NCBI RefSeq assembly: GCF_021272345.1
Contig: NZ_JAJSDQ010000004.1
Coordinates: forward strand, 186,001 to 250,000
Source: Ornithinimicrobium sediminis
GTDB taxonomy: Bacteria; Actinomycetota; Actinomycetes; Actinomycetales; Dermatophilaceae
Direction of reading: 5' to 3'
DNA: 64,000 nt
Made by a program: the position numbers and the translations under genes. The stretch's first letter is position 1, and every line of letters begins with the position of its first letter. Shown here piece by piece: positions 1 to 9,384 of this stretch. The notes beneath the pieces are model-generated. The model was not told the DNA's origin. It made no database searches and saw only the letters and a list, made by a program, of their open reading frames with translations.

Positions 1-190
1 CGACGTCGAGGGCGCGCCGGACCGTCCAGCCGTGCTCGGCCAGGGCGTCGGCGACGACCCGCTCCAGCTCGACCTGCACAGGCCAGCCGGCCAGGTTGGC
101 CGACTCCCGCGAGTCGCCGCTGGGCACCAGGTAGGCGGTGCGCTCCGGCGCGCTCGGCGGGGTGGACAGCTCGGGCATGCGGTAGGTCAT
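1..190 (-). CDS. Possible sugar isomerase (fucose/arabinose isomerase-like), N-terminal fragment
   Basis: Only the first 63 codons lie in the window; the gene runs off the left edge. It starts with ATG at 190 and overlaps the stop of the upstream FGGY kinase by ATGA, so it is the last visible gene of a four-gene minus-strand operon. The visible protein (MTYRMPELSTPP..., then a stretch containing VPSGDSRESANLAGWP) resembles the N-termini of actinobacterial proteins annotated as L-fucose/L-arabinose isomerase family. That assignment is from memory of the family. No catalytic residues are visible in the fragment. An isomerase next to a sugar kinase fits the context. Alternative: another uncharacterised sugar-operon protein. 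Confidence 0.5.
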   Translation of the reverse strand, partial: MTYRMPELSTPPSAPERTAYLVPSGDSRESANLAGWPVQVELERVVADALAEHGWTVRRALDV

Positions 191-1698
191 GCGGGCTCCT
201 TGTTCTCGGTCGGGTCCTCGGTCAGGTCGGCGAGCGCGTGCATGGTCTCGGCGGTCGCCGGGTACAGCGCGCGGTAGTGCCGGTAGAGCTCGTCGTAGCG
301 GCGCTGCCGCGCCGGGTCCGGGCCGGTGGTGCGCTGCGGAGGGTTCCAGTCGTCGACGTGGGCCTCTCCCAGGGCGGTGGCGGCCAGTCGCGCCATGCCG
401 TAGCTGGCGCCGACGGTGACGGTGGGGATGACCTGCTCCAGACCGGTGACGTCGGAGACGACCTGCGGCCACAGTGGGTGCTGGACCCCGCCGCCGACGG
501 CGACGACGCGACGCACCTGCACGCCCTCGTCGCGGAACGCCTCGACGTTGTGCCGGACCCCGAACGCGGTGGCCTCCAGCGCCGCCCGGTAGACGTCGCC
601 ACGGGTGTGCGACAGCGTCAGGCCCGCGATGACACCACGGGCCCTAGGGTCGGAGATGGGGGTGCGCTCGCCGTCGAAGTAGGGCAACAGCAGCAGCCCG
701 CGGGCCCCGACACCGCTGGTCTCGGCCTCGGTGAGCAGGTCCTCGTAGGGTGCGCCTCCGGTGAGGTCGCGCACCCACGCGGTGACCGACCCGGAGGAGG
801 CCATCCCGCCGGCCAGGTTGTAGGTGCCCGGGTAGGCGCCGATGGTCCCCCACATCACCTCGCTGGTCCGGGGTTGGTCGGCGGTGGCGATGAGGAACAT
901 CGTCGTGCCGTACATCAGCATCAGGTCACCAGGGCTCTGCGCGGCCACGCTGACCGCCTCGGCCCAGGCGTCGATGGTGCCGGCGACGACTGGGGTGCCG
1001 GCCGCGACCCCGCCCAGCGGCGCCGCAGTGTGGCCGACGACCTCGCCGGGCCAGGCCAGCTCGGGCAGCTCCAGCCCCGGAGTGATCTGCTCGGCCCACG
1101 GCCGGTGCCACTCGCCGGTGTGCAGGTCCAGCATCGGGGTGCACTGGCTGGCCGAGTGCCGGTCCATCCGGTAGGCACCGGTCAGCCCGTGCACCAGCCA
1201 GGAGGACACCATGAACAGCCGCCGCGCCTTGGCATAGGCCTCCGGCTCGTGCTCGGCGACCCAGGCGACCTTCGGCCCGACGGCCTGGCTGGAGAGCACG
1301 GAGCCGGTACGCGCCCGGATCTCCTGCCGACCCAGCCGCTCCTCCAGCGCCGCGATCTGCTTCCCCGCCCGGCTGTCGACGCCGTAGAGGATCGCCGGGC
1401 GCACCGGGGTGCCGTCCTCCTCGGTCAGCACCACGCACGGGCCCATGCCGCTGACGCCGACGGCAGCCACGGCATACGCGCCGTCGCCGGTGAGCTCCTC
1501 GGCGAGAGAGACCAGCTCCTCCCACCAGGTGGCTGGGTCGGACTCGACGAACCCGGGCGCAGGGCGGGAGACCGTATGCGGTCGGCTGGCCGAGCGGGCC
1601 ACCGTCCCGTCGTCGACCACGAGCACCCCTTTGGTGCTGGACGTGCCGATGTCGACGCCGAGGTAGGCACGGGGCAGGTCGGTGGCCGGTGTCGTCAT
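187..1698 (-). CDS. FGGY-family carbohydrate kinase (xylulokinase-like)
   Basis: 503 residues, the usual length for FGGY kinases. The family phosphorylates sugars or polyols with ATP in the cytoplasm. The phosphate-binding motif DIGTSSTKG lies at about residues 16-24, and the C-terminal half carries the adenosine motif AVGGGVQHPLW. The open frame extends far upstream, but ATG 1698 is chosen because it overlaps the SDR stop by ATGA and places the DIG motif at the usual N-terminal distance. It lies between the SDR and the isomerase fragment, which suggests it phosphorylates the isomerised ketose. Substrate is not readable from sequence; xylulose, fuculose or rhamnulose are all possible. Confidence 0.9.
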   Translation of the reverse strand: MTTPATDLPRAYLGVDIGTSSTKGVLVVDDGTVARSASRPHTVSRPAPGFVESDPATWWEELVSLAEELTGDGAYAVAAVGVSGMGPCVVLTEEDGTPVRPAILYGVDSRAGKQIAALEERLGRQEIRARTGSVLSSQAVGPKVAWVAEHEPEAYAKARRLFMVSSWLVHGLTGAYRMDRHSASQCTPMLDLHTGEWHRPWAEQITPGLELPELAWPGEVVGHTAAPLGGVAAGTPVVAGTIDAWAEAVSVAAQSPGDLMLMYGTTMFLIATADQPRTSEVMWGTIGAYPGTYNLAGGMASSGSVTAWVRDLTGGAPYEDLLTEAETSGVGARGLLLLPYFDGERTPISDPRARGVIAGLTLSHTRGDVYRAALEATAFGVRHNVEAFRDEGVQVRRVVAVGGGVQHPLWPQVVSDVTGLEQVIPTVTVGASYGMARLAATALGEAHVDDWNPPQRTTGPDPARQRRYDELYRHYRALYPATAETMHALADLTEDPTENKEPA

Positions 1699-2480
1699 GA
1701 CGTCCTCTCCGCGGGGCGCATCCGCAGCCCCTGCATCCCCCCGTCGACGGCCAGCGCGGTGCCGGTCGTCGAGCCCGACAGCGGGGAGGCCAGGTAGGCG
1801 ATGGCGCCGGCGACCTCCGCGGCGGTGACGAGCCGGCCGTGCGGCTGCCGAGCCTCCAGGGCCGCGCGCTCGGCGCCGGGGTCCTCGGCCTTCTCCAGCA
1901 GACGGCCCACCCAGGGCGTGTCGGCGGTGCCGGGGTTGACGCAGTTGAACCGGATGCCCTCTCGCAGGTGGTCGGCGGCCATCGCCAGCGTCATCGACAG
2001 GACCGCGCCCTTGCTCGCGCTGTAGAGCACCCGGCTGGGCAGGCCGGCGGTCGCGGCGATCGAGCAGACGTTGACCACGGCCGCGGCCGGGGAGCGGCGT
2101 AGGTGCGCCAGCGCGGCGGCGACCACGCGGGCCATACCGACGACGTTGACCTGCAGCACCCGGTCCCACTCGGCGTCGTCGTTGTCCGCGACGGTGCCCT
2201 GGGCGCCGACGCCGGCGTTGTTGACGACGATGTCGAGTCGGCCGAGCCGGTCGACGGCCTCGGCGACCGCGCCCTCGACCGACGTGCGGTCGGCGACGTC
2301 GCAGACCAGCCCCAGGTGCGGGCCGTCGGCCGGGGTCGCCAGGTCGAGGACCGCCACCGTGGCTCCGCGGGCGGCCAGCAGGTCCGCCGTCGCAGCCCCG
2401 ATCCCGGAGCCACCGCCGGTGACGAGGGCGACAAGGCCGTGCAGCTCACCCTCCTGAGACTCAGTCTCGACGGCGGTCAT
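1695..2480 (-). CDS. SDR-family NAD(P)-dependent sugar (acid) dehydrogenase
   Basis: 261-residue classical short-chain dehydrogenase. The Rossmann motif TGGGSGIG is at about residues 21-28, NNAGV at about 87-91, the catalytic Ser in NVCSIAA, and YSASK (Tyr and Lys) follows. A C-terminal GTALAVDGG motif is typical. Both ends overlap neighbours by ATGA. The neighbours encode an FAH hydrolase and, divergently, an L-fuconate-dehydratase-like enolase, so the best guess is 2-keto-3-deoxy-L-fuconate 4-dehydrogenase, which makes 2,4-diketo-3-deoxy-L-fuconate. It could instead be the first-step L-fucose dehydrogenase. The SDR assignment is firm; the substrate is inference from context. Confidence 0.9.
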   Translation of the reverse strand: MTAVETESQEGELHGLVALVTGGGSGIGAATADLLAARGATVAVLDLATPADGPHLGLVCDVADRTSVEGAVAEAVDRLGRLDIVVNNAGVGAQGTVADNDDAEWDRVLQVNVVGMARVVAAALAHLRRSPAAAVVNVCSIAATAGLPSRVLYSASKGAVLSMTLAMAADHLREGIRFNCVNPGTADTPWVGRLLEKAEDPGAERAALEARQPHGRLVTAAEVAGAIAYLASPLSGSTTGTALAVDGGMQGLRMRPAERTS

Positions 2481-3358
2481 TGCGCGCCTCCCCCGACGCG
2501 GGCGCCGACCATCTCCTGGCGCTGTCGGCCCAGCCCGTCGATCTCCATCTCGACCACGTCACCGGGCTGCAGGTAGGGGAACCGGCCCGAGAGCGCGACG
2601 CCCTCCGGGGTGCCGGTGAGCACGACGTCGCCAGGCTCAAGGGTGAGGTACTGGCTCAGGTGCTCAATGACCTCACGCACCGGGAAGATCAGGTCCGCGG
2701 TGCTGGAGTCCTGGCGGGGCTCGCCGTTCACCCAGGAGCGCAGCCGCAGGGCCGTCTCGTCGACCTCACCCGCCGGCACCAGCCACGGCCCGAGCGGGGT
2801 GTAGCCGGCGGTGCACTTGCCCTTGGACCACTGGCCGCCGGACTCCTCCATCTGCCAGGTCCGCTCGGACAGGTCGTTGGCCACCGCGTAGCCGGCGATG
2901 CAGGCGGCGGCCTCCTCCGGAGAGGACAGCTCGGTGGCCTGCCGGCCGATGACCACGGCCAGCTCGACCTCCCAGTCGGTCTTGGTGCTGCGGCCCGGGA
3001 TCCGCACCGAGTCGTTCGGCCCGCCGACGGTGTTGGGCGTCTTGAGGAAGAGCACCGGCTGCTCCGGCAGCTGCGCACCGGACTCGGCGGCGTGCGCGGC
3101 GTAGTTCATCCCGATGCACAGCACCGCCCCCGGGCGCGCGACGGGCGTGCCGACCCGCTGCCCGGTGATGTCGGTCCGCAGCAGGTCACCGTCCCGGGCC
3201 GCGCGCGCTGCCCGATCCAGGCCGCCGGCGGCGAGGAACTCCGCGTCGATCCGAGATGTCAGCGGCAAGAGGTCATACGTGACCGTCGCATCGGACCCGT
3301 CCTCCACCTGGACGACGGGGCGCTCCGCACCCGGTTCGCCCACCTGCAGAAACCGCAC
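2477..3358 (-). CDS. Fumarylacetoacetate hydrolase family protein (probable 2,4-diketo-3-deoxy-L-fuconate hydrolase)
   Basis: 293 residues. The C-terminal FAH domain starts near [10 protein letters not shown]. Metal-binding acidic residues are visible in [10 protein letters not shown] and AVANDLSER, and the domain ends with LTGTPEGV and a PGD motif. The family cleaves C-C bonds in diketo acids in a Mg2+-dependent way. In the non-phosphorylating L-fucose route this enzyme splits 2,4-diketo-3-deoxy-L-fuconate into pyruvate and lactate, which fits the adjacent SDR and divergent dehydratase. Start is GTG at 3358, first gene of the minus-strand operon. An acylpyruvase or a 2-keto-3-deoxy-acid lyase/dehydratase role is possible. 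Confidence 0.88.
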   Translation of the reverse strand: MRFLQVGEPGAERPVVQVEDGSDATVTYDLLPLTSRIDAEFLAAGGLDRAARAARDGDLLRTDITGQRVGTPVARPGAVLCIGMNYAAHAAESGAQLPEQPVLFLKTPNTVGGPNDSVRIPGRSTKTDWEVELAVVIGRQATELSSPEEAAACIAGYAVANDLSERTWQMEESGGQWSKGKCTAGYTPLGPWLVPAGEVDETALRLRSWVNGEPRQDSSTADLIFPVREVIEHLSQYLTLEPGDVVLTGTPEGVALSGRFPYLQPGDVVEMEIDGLGRQRQEMVGARVGGGAQ

Positions 3359-3529
3359 AGAACTCTCACTTCCGACTCGTCAGGGCCATGGTGCAGCGGC
3401 AGCAGCCGCCGCCTGCAGTATGCCGCCCGGAAACATCCGATGTCCACCGGACTCGGGTATGTTGGACCTCGAAACATCCGATCTCTTGTCGGACCGAAGA
3501 ACGCAGCACGTTTCACCCGGGAGAAGCCA
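3359..3529. promoter_or_regulatory. Divergent promoter with two operator-like palindromes
   Basis: This 171-bp gap separates the minus-strand sugar operon from the plus-strand dehydratase. It contains GGAAACATCCGATGTCC at 3429-3445 (inner palindrome ACATC-C-GATGT) and a near copy, CGAAACATCCGATCTCT, at 3470-3486. The two start 41 bp apart. A copy matching 16 of 17 positions lies at 9985-10001 in inverted orientation. GGGAG at 3519-3523 is the likely ribosome site for the TTG start at 3530. Confidence 0.55.
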
Positions 3530-4831
3530 TTGAGCACCGTCATGTCCCTGTCGACCCTCGACATCCGTTTCCCGACCTCCCGAGCCATGGACGGCTCGGA
3601 CGCGATGAACCCAGACCCGGACTACTCGGCGGCCTACGTGCTGGTCGAGACCGACGCCGAGGACGGGCACACCGGCCACGGCTTCGTCTTCACCATCGGA
3701 CGCGGCAACGACGTGGTCCGCGCCGCACTCGAGGCGCTGCGCCCCCACCTGGTGGGGCGGGAGCTCGAGCCGCTGCTGGCCGACATGGGCGCCACCTGGC
3801 GGCTGCTGGTCCACGACTCGCCGCTGCGCTGGCTGGGCCCGGAGAAGGGCGTCATGCACATGGCGATCGGTGCCGTGGTGACAGCACTGTGGGACCTGCG
3901 GGCCAAGCGCGCCAAGCAGCCGCTGTGGCAGCATCTAGCCTCGCTGAGCCCCGAGGACCTCGTCGACCTCGTCGACTTCCGCTACCTCAGCGACGCGCTG
4001 ACCCGCGAGGAGGCCCTGGACATCCTGCGCCGGGCCGAGCCGGGACGCGCGGAGCGGGAGGCGCGCCTGCTCGAAGAGGGCTACCCGGCATACACCACGA
4101 CACCAGGGTGGCTGGGCTACGACGACGCGAAGCTGGCCCGGCTTTGCCGGGAGGCGGTCGACCAGGGATTCACGCAGATCAAGCTCAAGGTCGGCGCCGA
4201 CCTGGCCGAGGACGTCCGCCGGCTGCGGATCGCCCGGGAGACCGTCGGCCCGGACATAGCCATCGCGGTGGACGCCAACCAGCGCTGGGACGTGCCGGAG
4301 GCCATCGAGTGGGTGCGGGCGCTCGGGGACGACCGGCTGGCCTGGGTGGAGGAGCCGACCAGTCCCGACGACGTCCTCGGCCACGCCCGGATCGCTGAGG
4401 CCATCGCCCCGGTGCGGGTGGCCACCGGGGAGCACGTGGCCAACCGGGTCGTCTTCAAGCAGCTCCTGCAGGCCGGCGGCCTGCAGGTGCTGCAGCTGGA
4501 CGCCACCCGGGTCGCCGGCATCAACGAGAACATCGCGATCCTGCTGCTGGCCGCCAAGTTCGGGGTGCCGGTCTGCCCACACGCCGGCGGGGTCGGGCTG
4601 TGCGAGGCGGTCCAGCACGTCAGCATGCTCGACTACGTCGCGGTGTCCGGCTCGATGGAAGGGCGCACCATCGAGTACGTCGACCACCTGCACCAGCACT
4701 TCGTCACCCCCACCGTCATCCTGGACGGCCGCTACCGGGCGCCACTCACCCCCGGCGCCGGCACCGAGATGCTGGCCGACAGCCGCGCCACCTTCGCCTA
4801 CCCCAACGGCCCGGTCTGGGCCGACGCGTAG
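3530..4831 (+). CDS. L-fuconate dehydratase-like enolase-superfamily protein
   Basis: 433 residues, the usual size for L-fuconate dehydratases. The N-terminus (LDIRFPTSR, then [18 protein letters not shown]) is characteristic of this group. The barrel shows the general-base lysine in IKLKVGAD, metal ligands in [16 protein letters not shown] and ATGEHVANR, and a late CPHAGGVG histidine loop. It would dehydrate L-fuconate (or a stereoisomer) to 2-keto-3-deoxy-L-fuconate. TTG at 3530 is preferred over ATG at 3542 because GGGAG at 3519-3523 is 6 nt from the TTG but 18 nt from the ATG. Divergent partners (SDR, FAH hydrolase) supply the following steps. Close relatives acting on other sugar acids cannot be excluded. 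Confidence 0.88.
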   Translation: MSTVMSLSTLDIRFPTSRAMDGSDAMNPDPDYSAAYVLVETDAEDGHTGHGFVFTIGRGNDVVRAALEALRPHLVGRELEPLLADMGATWRLLVHDSPLRWLGPEKGVMHMAIGAVVTALWDLRAKRAKQPLWQHLASLSPEDLVDLVDFRYLSDALTREEALDILRRAEPGRAEREARLLEEGYPAYTTTPGWLGYDDAKLARLCREAVDQGFTQIKLKVGADLAEDVRRLRIARETVGPDIAIAVDANQRWDVPEAIEWVRALGDDRLAWVEEPTSPDDVLGHARIAEAIAPVRVATGEHVANRVVFKQLLQAGGLQVLQLDATRVAGINENIAILLLAAKFGVPVCPHAGGVGLCEAVQHVSMLDYVAVSGSMEGRTIEYVDHLHQHFVTPTVILDGRYRAPLTPGAGTEMLADSRATFAYPNGPVWADA

Positions 4832-4969
4832 CCGTCGGCGCCCCGCCATAGTCGCCCCAGCGCGCTCCTCCACCGGCCATGCGCAGCGAAGCTGCCACGC
4901 CTGCCGCCCCAGGCGCCCATGGTCACCTGACCGCAACATGAGTCCGCGGCCCGCACCGACCCGACACGC

Positions 4970-5008
4970 GTGGACGGCCAGGAGCGTTGGCTGCTCCTGG
5001 CCGTCCAC
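4970..5008. terminator. Strong bidirectional hairpin between convergent genes
   Basis: A perfect 16-bp inverted repeat (4970-4985 with 4993-5008; inner arm GGACGGCCAGGAGC) has a 7-nt loop. It lies between the plus-strand dehydratase and the minus-strand ABC operon. There is no clear U-tract on either side, as is common in high-GC actinobacteria, so termination is inferred from position and stem strength. Confidence 0.8.
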
Positions 5009-5068
5009 CGTGAGTCCACGACCCCCTGTGGCGGCGTCCTGTACCGCCGCCATCAGTCCGTCAGTGAC

Positions 5069-6097
5069 TCACTCGTAGAGCATCGCCTGGATCTCCTCGT
5101 CGTCGATGTTGTTCTCATCGACCCAGTACGAGCCGGTGTCGACCTCCTCCAGCTCTTCACCCTCGATGGCCGCGACGGCGGACTCGACCGTGGCGCGGCC
5201 GATGCCGGCCGGGTCCTGGGTGATGAGACCGGCCATGACGCCGCTCTGGATGGCTTCGATCTGGGCCTGGCCGGAGTCGAAGCCGACCACGGTCACCTCA
5301 CCGGGCTCCATGCCGAGCTCGTTGATCGCGTTGACGATGCCGATGGCCGAGCCCTCGTTGGTGCCGTACAGGCCGGCCATATCCGACTGGCCGGCCAGCA
5401 TCGTCTTGGCGATGTCGGCAGACTTCAGGTGGTCACCGTCGCCGTACTGGACGTCGACGATCTCGATGTCGGGGTAGTCCTCCTCCATCTTGTTGACGAA
5501 GCCGTCGCGACGCTCGACACCGGTGCTGTTGATCTGGCTGTGCGCCACGATCCCGACCGCGCCCTCGCCGCCGATGAGCTCGGCCATGTGCTCGGCGGCC
5601 AGCGCGCCTGCGACCATGCTGTCGGTCTTGGAGATGTTCAGCGGGATCTCCGAGTCGCAGCCGGCGTCGAACTCCACGATCGGGATGTCCTCAGCCTCGG
5701 CCTCCTCATAGAGCGGCACGCAGGCCTCGGGATCCAGCGCAGCGAAACCAATGGCGTCCGGCTGGCGCTCGATGGCGCTGCGTAGCATCTGCAGCTGGGC
5801 GTCGATCTCGGTCTCGGAGGCGGGACCGTCGAAGGTGACGGTGACGCCGAGCTCCTCGGCCTTCTCCTCCGCGCCGGACTGCACGGCCTGCCAGAACTGA
5901 TGCTGGAAGCCCTTGGAGACCAGAGCGATGTCGTACTCTCCGTCCTCGGCGCCGCCTTCCTGGCCACCGGCGTCCTCACCGCCCTCGGCCTCGGCGCCCG
6001 GGTCCTCGACGAGCTCGCCAGAGTCGCCGCCGCAGGCGGACAGGGTCAGGGCGGCAGCGGCCGCGACGGCCAGGAGGCTCATTCTGCTGTGCTTCAT
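5069..6097 (-). CDS. Sugar ABC transporter substrate-binding lipoprotein
   Basis: 342 residues. The signal peptide ends in a lipobox, LSAC, with the lipidated Cys at residue 22. A very acidic linker rich in Glu, Asp and Gly follows (about 25-55), then a periplasmic-binding-protein type 4 fold of the ribose/galactose-binding family (IALVSKGFQHQFWQAV, then VGFDSGQAQIEAIQSG near the C-terminus). It captures a sugar outside the membrane for the permease and ATPase encoded just upstream. GGGAG precedes the ATG at 6097. The acidic linker suggests adaptation to a salty or divalent-rich exterior, but that is inference. Cognate sugar unknown; the cluster suggests a deoxyhexose or pentose. Confidence 0.92.
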   Translation of the reverse strand: MKHSRMSLLAVAAAAALTLSACGGDSGELVEDPGAEAEGGEDAGGQEGGAEDGEYDIALVSKGFQHQFWQAVQSGAEEKAEELGVTVTFDGPASETEIDAQLQMLRSAIERQPDAIGFAALDPEACVPLYEEAEAEDIPIVEFDAGCDSEIPLNISKTDSMVAGALAAEHMAELIGGEGAVGIVAHSQINSTGVERRDGFVNKMEEDYPDIEIVDVQYGDGDHLKSADIAKTMLAGQSDMAGLYGTNEGSAIGIVNAINELGMEPGEVTVVGFDSGQAQIEAIQSGVMAGLITQDPAGIGRATVESAVAAIEGEELEEVDTGSYWVDENNIDDEEIQAMLYE

Positions 6098-6192
6098 TCG
6101 TGCTCCCTTACGGGTTCGGGATGCCCCACCGGGGCTTCGGGTATGTCGGTTGCAGGGGTCGTCGGGTCAGGTTCGCGTGGTGATGGCACGGG

Positions 6193-7257
6193 TCAGGCTC
6201 TGCCACCCCCTTCGGCACGGCGCTTGCGCAGGTTGTCGGCGAAGACCGCGATGAGGACGACGATGCCCACCACGACAGTCTGCCACTCGGACTGGACGGC
6301 CATGATCCGCAGACCGTTGATCAGCACGCTCATGATCAGCGCCCCGATCAGGGTGCCGAGGATCGTGCCGCGCCCGCCCAGCAAGGAGGTGCCGCCGATG
6401 ATGACCGCGGCGATGGCCTGCAGCTCATAGCCCATCCCCAACTGCGGCTGGGCCGAGCTCAGGCGGGAAGCGATGACGACGCCGGCCAGGCCGGTGCAGG
6501 CGCCAGCCAGGGCGTAGATCGACAGCAGCCAGCGGCGGGTGTTGATACCCGAGAGGCGGGTGGCCTCCTCGTTGCTGCCGATGGCGTAGGTCATCCGGCC
6601 CAGCACGGTCTTGCTGAGCACGACGCCGAGGACCAGCGCCAGCCCGAAGAGGATCAGCACCGCGTTGGGGATCCCCGGGATGAGCTGGCCGAGCGCGATC
6701 TGCTGGAACCCGGGGACGCCGCTGAGGTAGATCGGGCGGACACCGGAGAGCACCAGGGCCAGGCCCTGGGCGATCATCATCATCGCGAGCGTCGCGATGA
6801 ACGGCGGCAGGCCGAGCACCGCAACGTTGAAGCCGTTAATGAAGCCGATGAGCGCGCCGAAGGCGATGCCACCCAGCACCCCGACGACCAGTGGGAGGCC
6901 CAGGTCGGTCAGCAGCAGGCCGGTGACAACGGCACACAGCGTCATCCCGGTGCCGATCGACAGGTCGATGCCGCCGGTGATGATGACGAAGGTGGTGCCG
7001 ACCGCCAAGATCCCGATGACCGCGGTGGCCAGCAGGATCGAGGTCAGGTTGCTGACGGTGAAGAAGTTCGGGCTGGCGATCGAGAAGAACAGGACAAGGG
7101 CGACGAGCGTGCCGAACGCGAGCGCCTGCTGGAGCCTCTGGCCCAGGCTGGCCCGCCAGGCCGGCTTGGGCCCGGGGGTGCCGGCCTCGCCCCCGCCGGC
7201 GCCTGCGGCGGCGACGGTGGTCCCAGGGGGCTGCTCGTCGGTGCGTTGCTGGGTCAT
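6193..7257 (-). CDS. Sugar ABC transporter permease (RbsC/XylH type)
   Basis: 354 residues with a cytoplasmic N-terminal tail of about 45 residues, then about eight to ten hydrophobic helices. Family motifs include ITGGIDLSIG in the first third and GGTSLLGGRGTILGTLIGA near the C-terminus. It forms the membrane channel of a ribose-type importer. The frame is open upstream, but ATG 7257 overlaps the ATPase stop by ATGA and gives the normal length. Only one permease gene is present, so it probably works as a homodimer. The next gene, 95 bp downstream, is the binding lipoprotein. Confidence 0.92.
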   Translation of the reverse strand: MTQQRTDEQPPGTTVAAAGAGGGEAGTPGPKPAWRASLGQRLQQALAFGTLVALVLFFSIASPNFFTVSNLTSILLATAVIGILAVGTTFVIITGGIDLSIGTGMTLCAVVTGLLLTDLGLPLVVGVLGGIAFGALIGFINGFNVAVLGLPPFIATLAMMMIAQGLALVLSGVRPIYLSGVPGFQQIALGQLIPGIPNAVLILFGLALVLGVVLSKTVLGRMTYAIGSNEEATRLSGINTRRWLLSIYALAGACTGLAGVVIASRLSSAQPQLGMGYELQAIAAVIIGGTSLLGGRGTILGTLIGALIMSVLINGLRIMAVQSEWQTVVVGIVVLIAVFADNLRKRRAEGGGRA

Positions 7258-8768
7258 GCTGCCTCCCTGTCGATGTTTCTGGTCGCGAGGGCCATGACCT
7301 TCTCTTGGTCCGCCTCGTCGTTGTCGAGCTGCCCGGTGACCTGTCCCGCCGACATCACCACGACGCGGTGGGACAGCCGGAGCACCTCCGGCAGCTCGGA
7401 ACTGATGAGCATGACGGCCTTGCCGCGCTGAGCCAGCTCGTTGAGCAGCTTGTAGATCTCCTCCTTGGCCCCGACGTCGATGCCGCGGGTGGGCTCGTCG
7501 AAGATGAGGACGTCGCAGTCGCGGGCCAGCCACTTGCCAATGACGATCTTCTGCTGGTTGCCGCCGGACAGGTTCTTCACGGTGGCCCGCGTCGACGGCG
7601 TCTTGATGCGCAGCGAGTCGATGAAGGAACGGGTCACCTGCTGGGCCTTGTCCTTGCGCAGGAAGCCAAGCGGCCCGCGCACCGCGCGCAGCGAGGACAT
7701 CACCATGTTGAACGTGACGTCCTGGTCGAGCATCAGCCCGTGCCGCTTGCGGTCCTCCGGCAGGTAGCCGATGCCCAGCTCCACCGCCTTGTCCGGGCCG
7801 GTGATCTTGACGTCCTTGCCGTGCAGCGTGATGGAGCCGGCCGTGCTGGGGTCGGCGCCGATGATGGCCCGGGCGGTCTCGGTGCGACCGGCGCCCATGA
7901 GCCCCGCGAACCCGAGGATCTCGCCGCGGTGCAGGTCGAAGGAGACGTCCTTGAGGAGTCTCTTGGTTGACAGGCCCCGCACCGACAGCACGACGTCGTC
8001 GGGGTGGCGCTGCACCGCCTGGCGCTGGTCGTGGTGGCCGGACAGCTCGCGCCCGACCATCATCGCAATGATCTCCTCTTCGGTGACGTCGTCGATGGCC
8101 TTGGTGCCGACATACGTCCCGTCCCGGAGCACGGTGACCCGGTCGGCAATCTGGCGCAGCTCCTCCATCCGGTGGGAGATGTAGACGATGCCCACGCCGC
8201 GCTCGCGCAGCGAGGTGATGAGCCGGAACAGCACCTGAGTCTCGGACAGGCTGATCGCCGAGGTCGGCTCGTCCATCACCAGGATCTTGGTGCTGTCGAA
8301 CGACAGCGCCTTGGCAATCTCGACCATCTGCTGCTGGGCCACCGTGAGGTCGCCGACGACGGCGCTCACGGGCAGCTGAATCCCGAGGTCGGCCAGCAGC
8401 TGCTCGGCCTGCCGCCGCAGCGCCCGCTCCTTGAGCAGCGGCCCCAGCCGCGGCTCCCGACCGATGTACATGTTCTGCGCCACCGTCAGGTGCGGCAGCA
8501 GGTTCATCTCCTGGTGGATGATGCTGATCCCCAGCGCCTGCGCCTCCCGAGGGCCGGCGATGTCGACCGGCTCGCCGTCGATGTGGATGCTGCCGCTGTC
8601 CTTGGTGTAGATGCCCGACAGGATCTTCATCAGCGTCGACTTGCCCGCGCCGTTCTCGCCCACGAGTGCCAGAACCTCGCCGCGGTCGAGCACGAGGTTG
8701 ACGTCCTGCAGCGCCTGCACCCCCGGAAACCCCTTAGACACGTCCCGGATCTCGAGGAGCGGGCTCAT
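7254..8768 (-). CDS. Sugar ABC transporter ATPase with two nucleotide-binding domains (RbsA/MglA type)
   Basis: 504 residues, the standard length for two-domain sugar importer ATPases. Domain 1 has Walker A GENGAGKST at residues 37-45 and a Walker B ending in LVMDEPTSA. Domain 2 has the degenerate Walker region GLMGAGRTETA, signature LSGGNQQK and Walker B LIFDEPTRGID. It powers uptake with the permease it overlaps by ATGA. It is first in a three-gene operon with its own upstream region (8769-8893) holding an operator-like element. Assignment of family is firm; sugar specificity is not readable. Confidence 0.95.
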   Translation of the reverse strand: MSPLLEIRDVSKGFPGVQALQDVNLVLDRGEVLALVGENGAGKSTLMKILSGIYTKDSGSIHIDGEPVDIAGPREAQALGISIIHQEMNLLPHLTVAQNMYIGREPRLGPLLKERALRRQAEQLLADLGIQLPVSAVVGDLTVAQQQMVEIAKALSFDSTKILVMDEPTSAISLSETQVLFRLITSLRERGVGIVYISHRMEELRQIADRVTVLRDGTYVGTKAIDDVTEEEIIAMMVGRELSGHHDQRQAVQRHPDDVVLSVRGLSTKRLLKDVSFDLHRGEILGFAGLMGAGRTETARAIIGADPSTAGSITLHGKDVKITGPDKAVELGIGYLPEDRKRHGLMLDQDVTFNMVMSSLRAVRGPLGFLRKDKAQQVTRSFIDSLRIKTPSTRATVKNLSGGNQQKIVIGKWLARDCDVLIFDEPTRGIDVGAKEEIYKLLNELAQRGKAVMLISSELPEVLRLSHRVVVMSAGQVTGQLDNDEADQEKVMALATRNIDREAA

Positions 8769-8850
8769 GGCTTCACCGTCTTCTTCATCGAAGTTGTGGT
8801 CCTTGACTGGGTGGCGAGCCCGCTCGTCCGCGAGCCCTCGTGATCAAACA

Positions 8851-8884
8851 TCAAACATCCTACGTCTGGCGTGATCCTACGTCC
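8851..8884. promoter_or_regulatory. Operator-like element upstream of the ABC operon
   Basis: On the minus strand this reads CCAGACGTAGGATGTTTGA (8869-8851), which fits the CAGAC-N4-GATGT pattern seen at 19183-19200. A 10-bp direct repeat, ATCCTACGTC, occurs at 8857-8866 and again at 8875-8884, 18 bp apart. It lies 83-116 bp upstream of the ATPase start, immediately after the fucU-like gene. Confidence 0.45.
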
Positions 8885-8893
8885 TTATGAACG

Positions 8894-9319
8894 TCACACA
8901 ACACCCTTCTGCAGCAGGTAGCAGGAGTAAGGGACGGTGTCGCCGGTCTGCACGAACGCCGTCGCTCCTTCGGCCTGCCGGTAGAAGTCAAACCTCTCGA
9001 CGGGCTCCATGGTGATCTCCTCACCCTCGGCCTCGGCCGCCGCCCGTTCCAGCGCCGCCGTGGACTCGGTCACCCGCTCCGGCTCGCCGTCGATCTCCAT
9101 CCGGCGCAACGGTGCAGCGACGAACCGGTCGAGCGGGAACACGCTGAGCAGGGCCGCAACCGCGGCCGCGGTGTCCGCGCCGCGCAGGTCCACCACCGGC
9201 ACCCGGTAGCGGTAGGCGGGGAAGTTGCGGTCGACCAGACCGAGCACGTCACCGTGGCCCATCTCGTCGAGCAGGCGCAGCAGGGACCCGGTGAGCAGGG
9301 GGTCGATATTCTTCAGCAT
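8894..9319 (-). CDS. fucU: RbsD/FucU-family sugar mutarotase (L-fucose mutarotase-like)
   Basis: 141 residues, the full family length. It begins MLKNIDPLLTG with the conserved DEMGHGD motif (catalytic His) at about residues 19-25 and ends in YSCYLLQKGVV. FucU-type enzymes interconvert sugar anomers after uptake, giving the form the next enzyme needs. The match is closer to FucU than RbsD by the N-terminal LxxIDPLLTG pattern and length, which supports a fucose-type substrate. GAAGGAGCTG precedes the ATG at 9319. It sits 65 bp downstream of the cupin isomerase and 125 bp upstream of the ABC operon. Confidence 0.88.
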   Translation of the reverse strand: MLKNIDPLLTGSLLRLLDEMGHGDVLGLVDRNFPAYRYRVPVVDLRGADTAAAVAALLSVFPLDRFVAAPLRRMEIDGEPERVTESTAALERAAAEAEGEEITMEPVERFDFYRQAEGATAFVQTGDTVPYSCYLLQKGVV

Positions 9320-9384
9320 CGGTCAGCTCCTTCGCTGAGTGGCGGGCAGTATGTCGGTGCGCTTGACCGGCCGGTGCGCGGCGG

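Noticed and set aside
238-1797. Long plus-strand ORF of 519 codons opposite the FGGY kinase
   Set aside because: Low-complexity Gly/Arg/Asp-rich translation typical of the antisense frame of a high-GC gene; the kinase motifs are on the minus strand.
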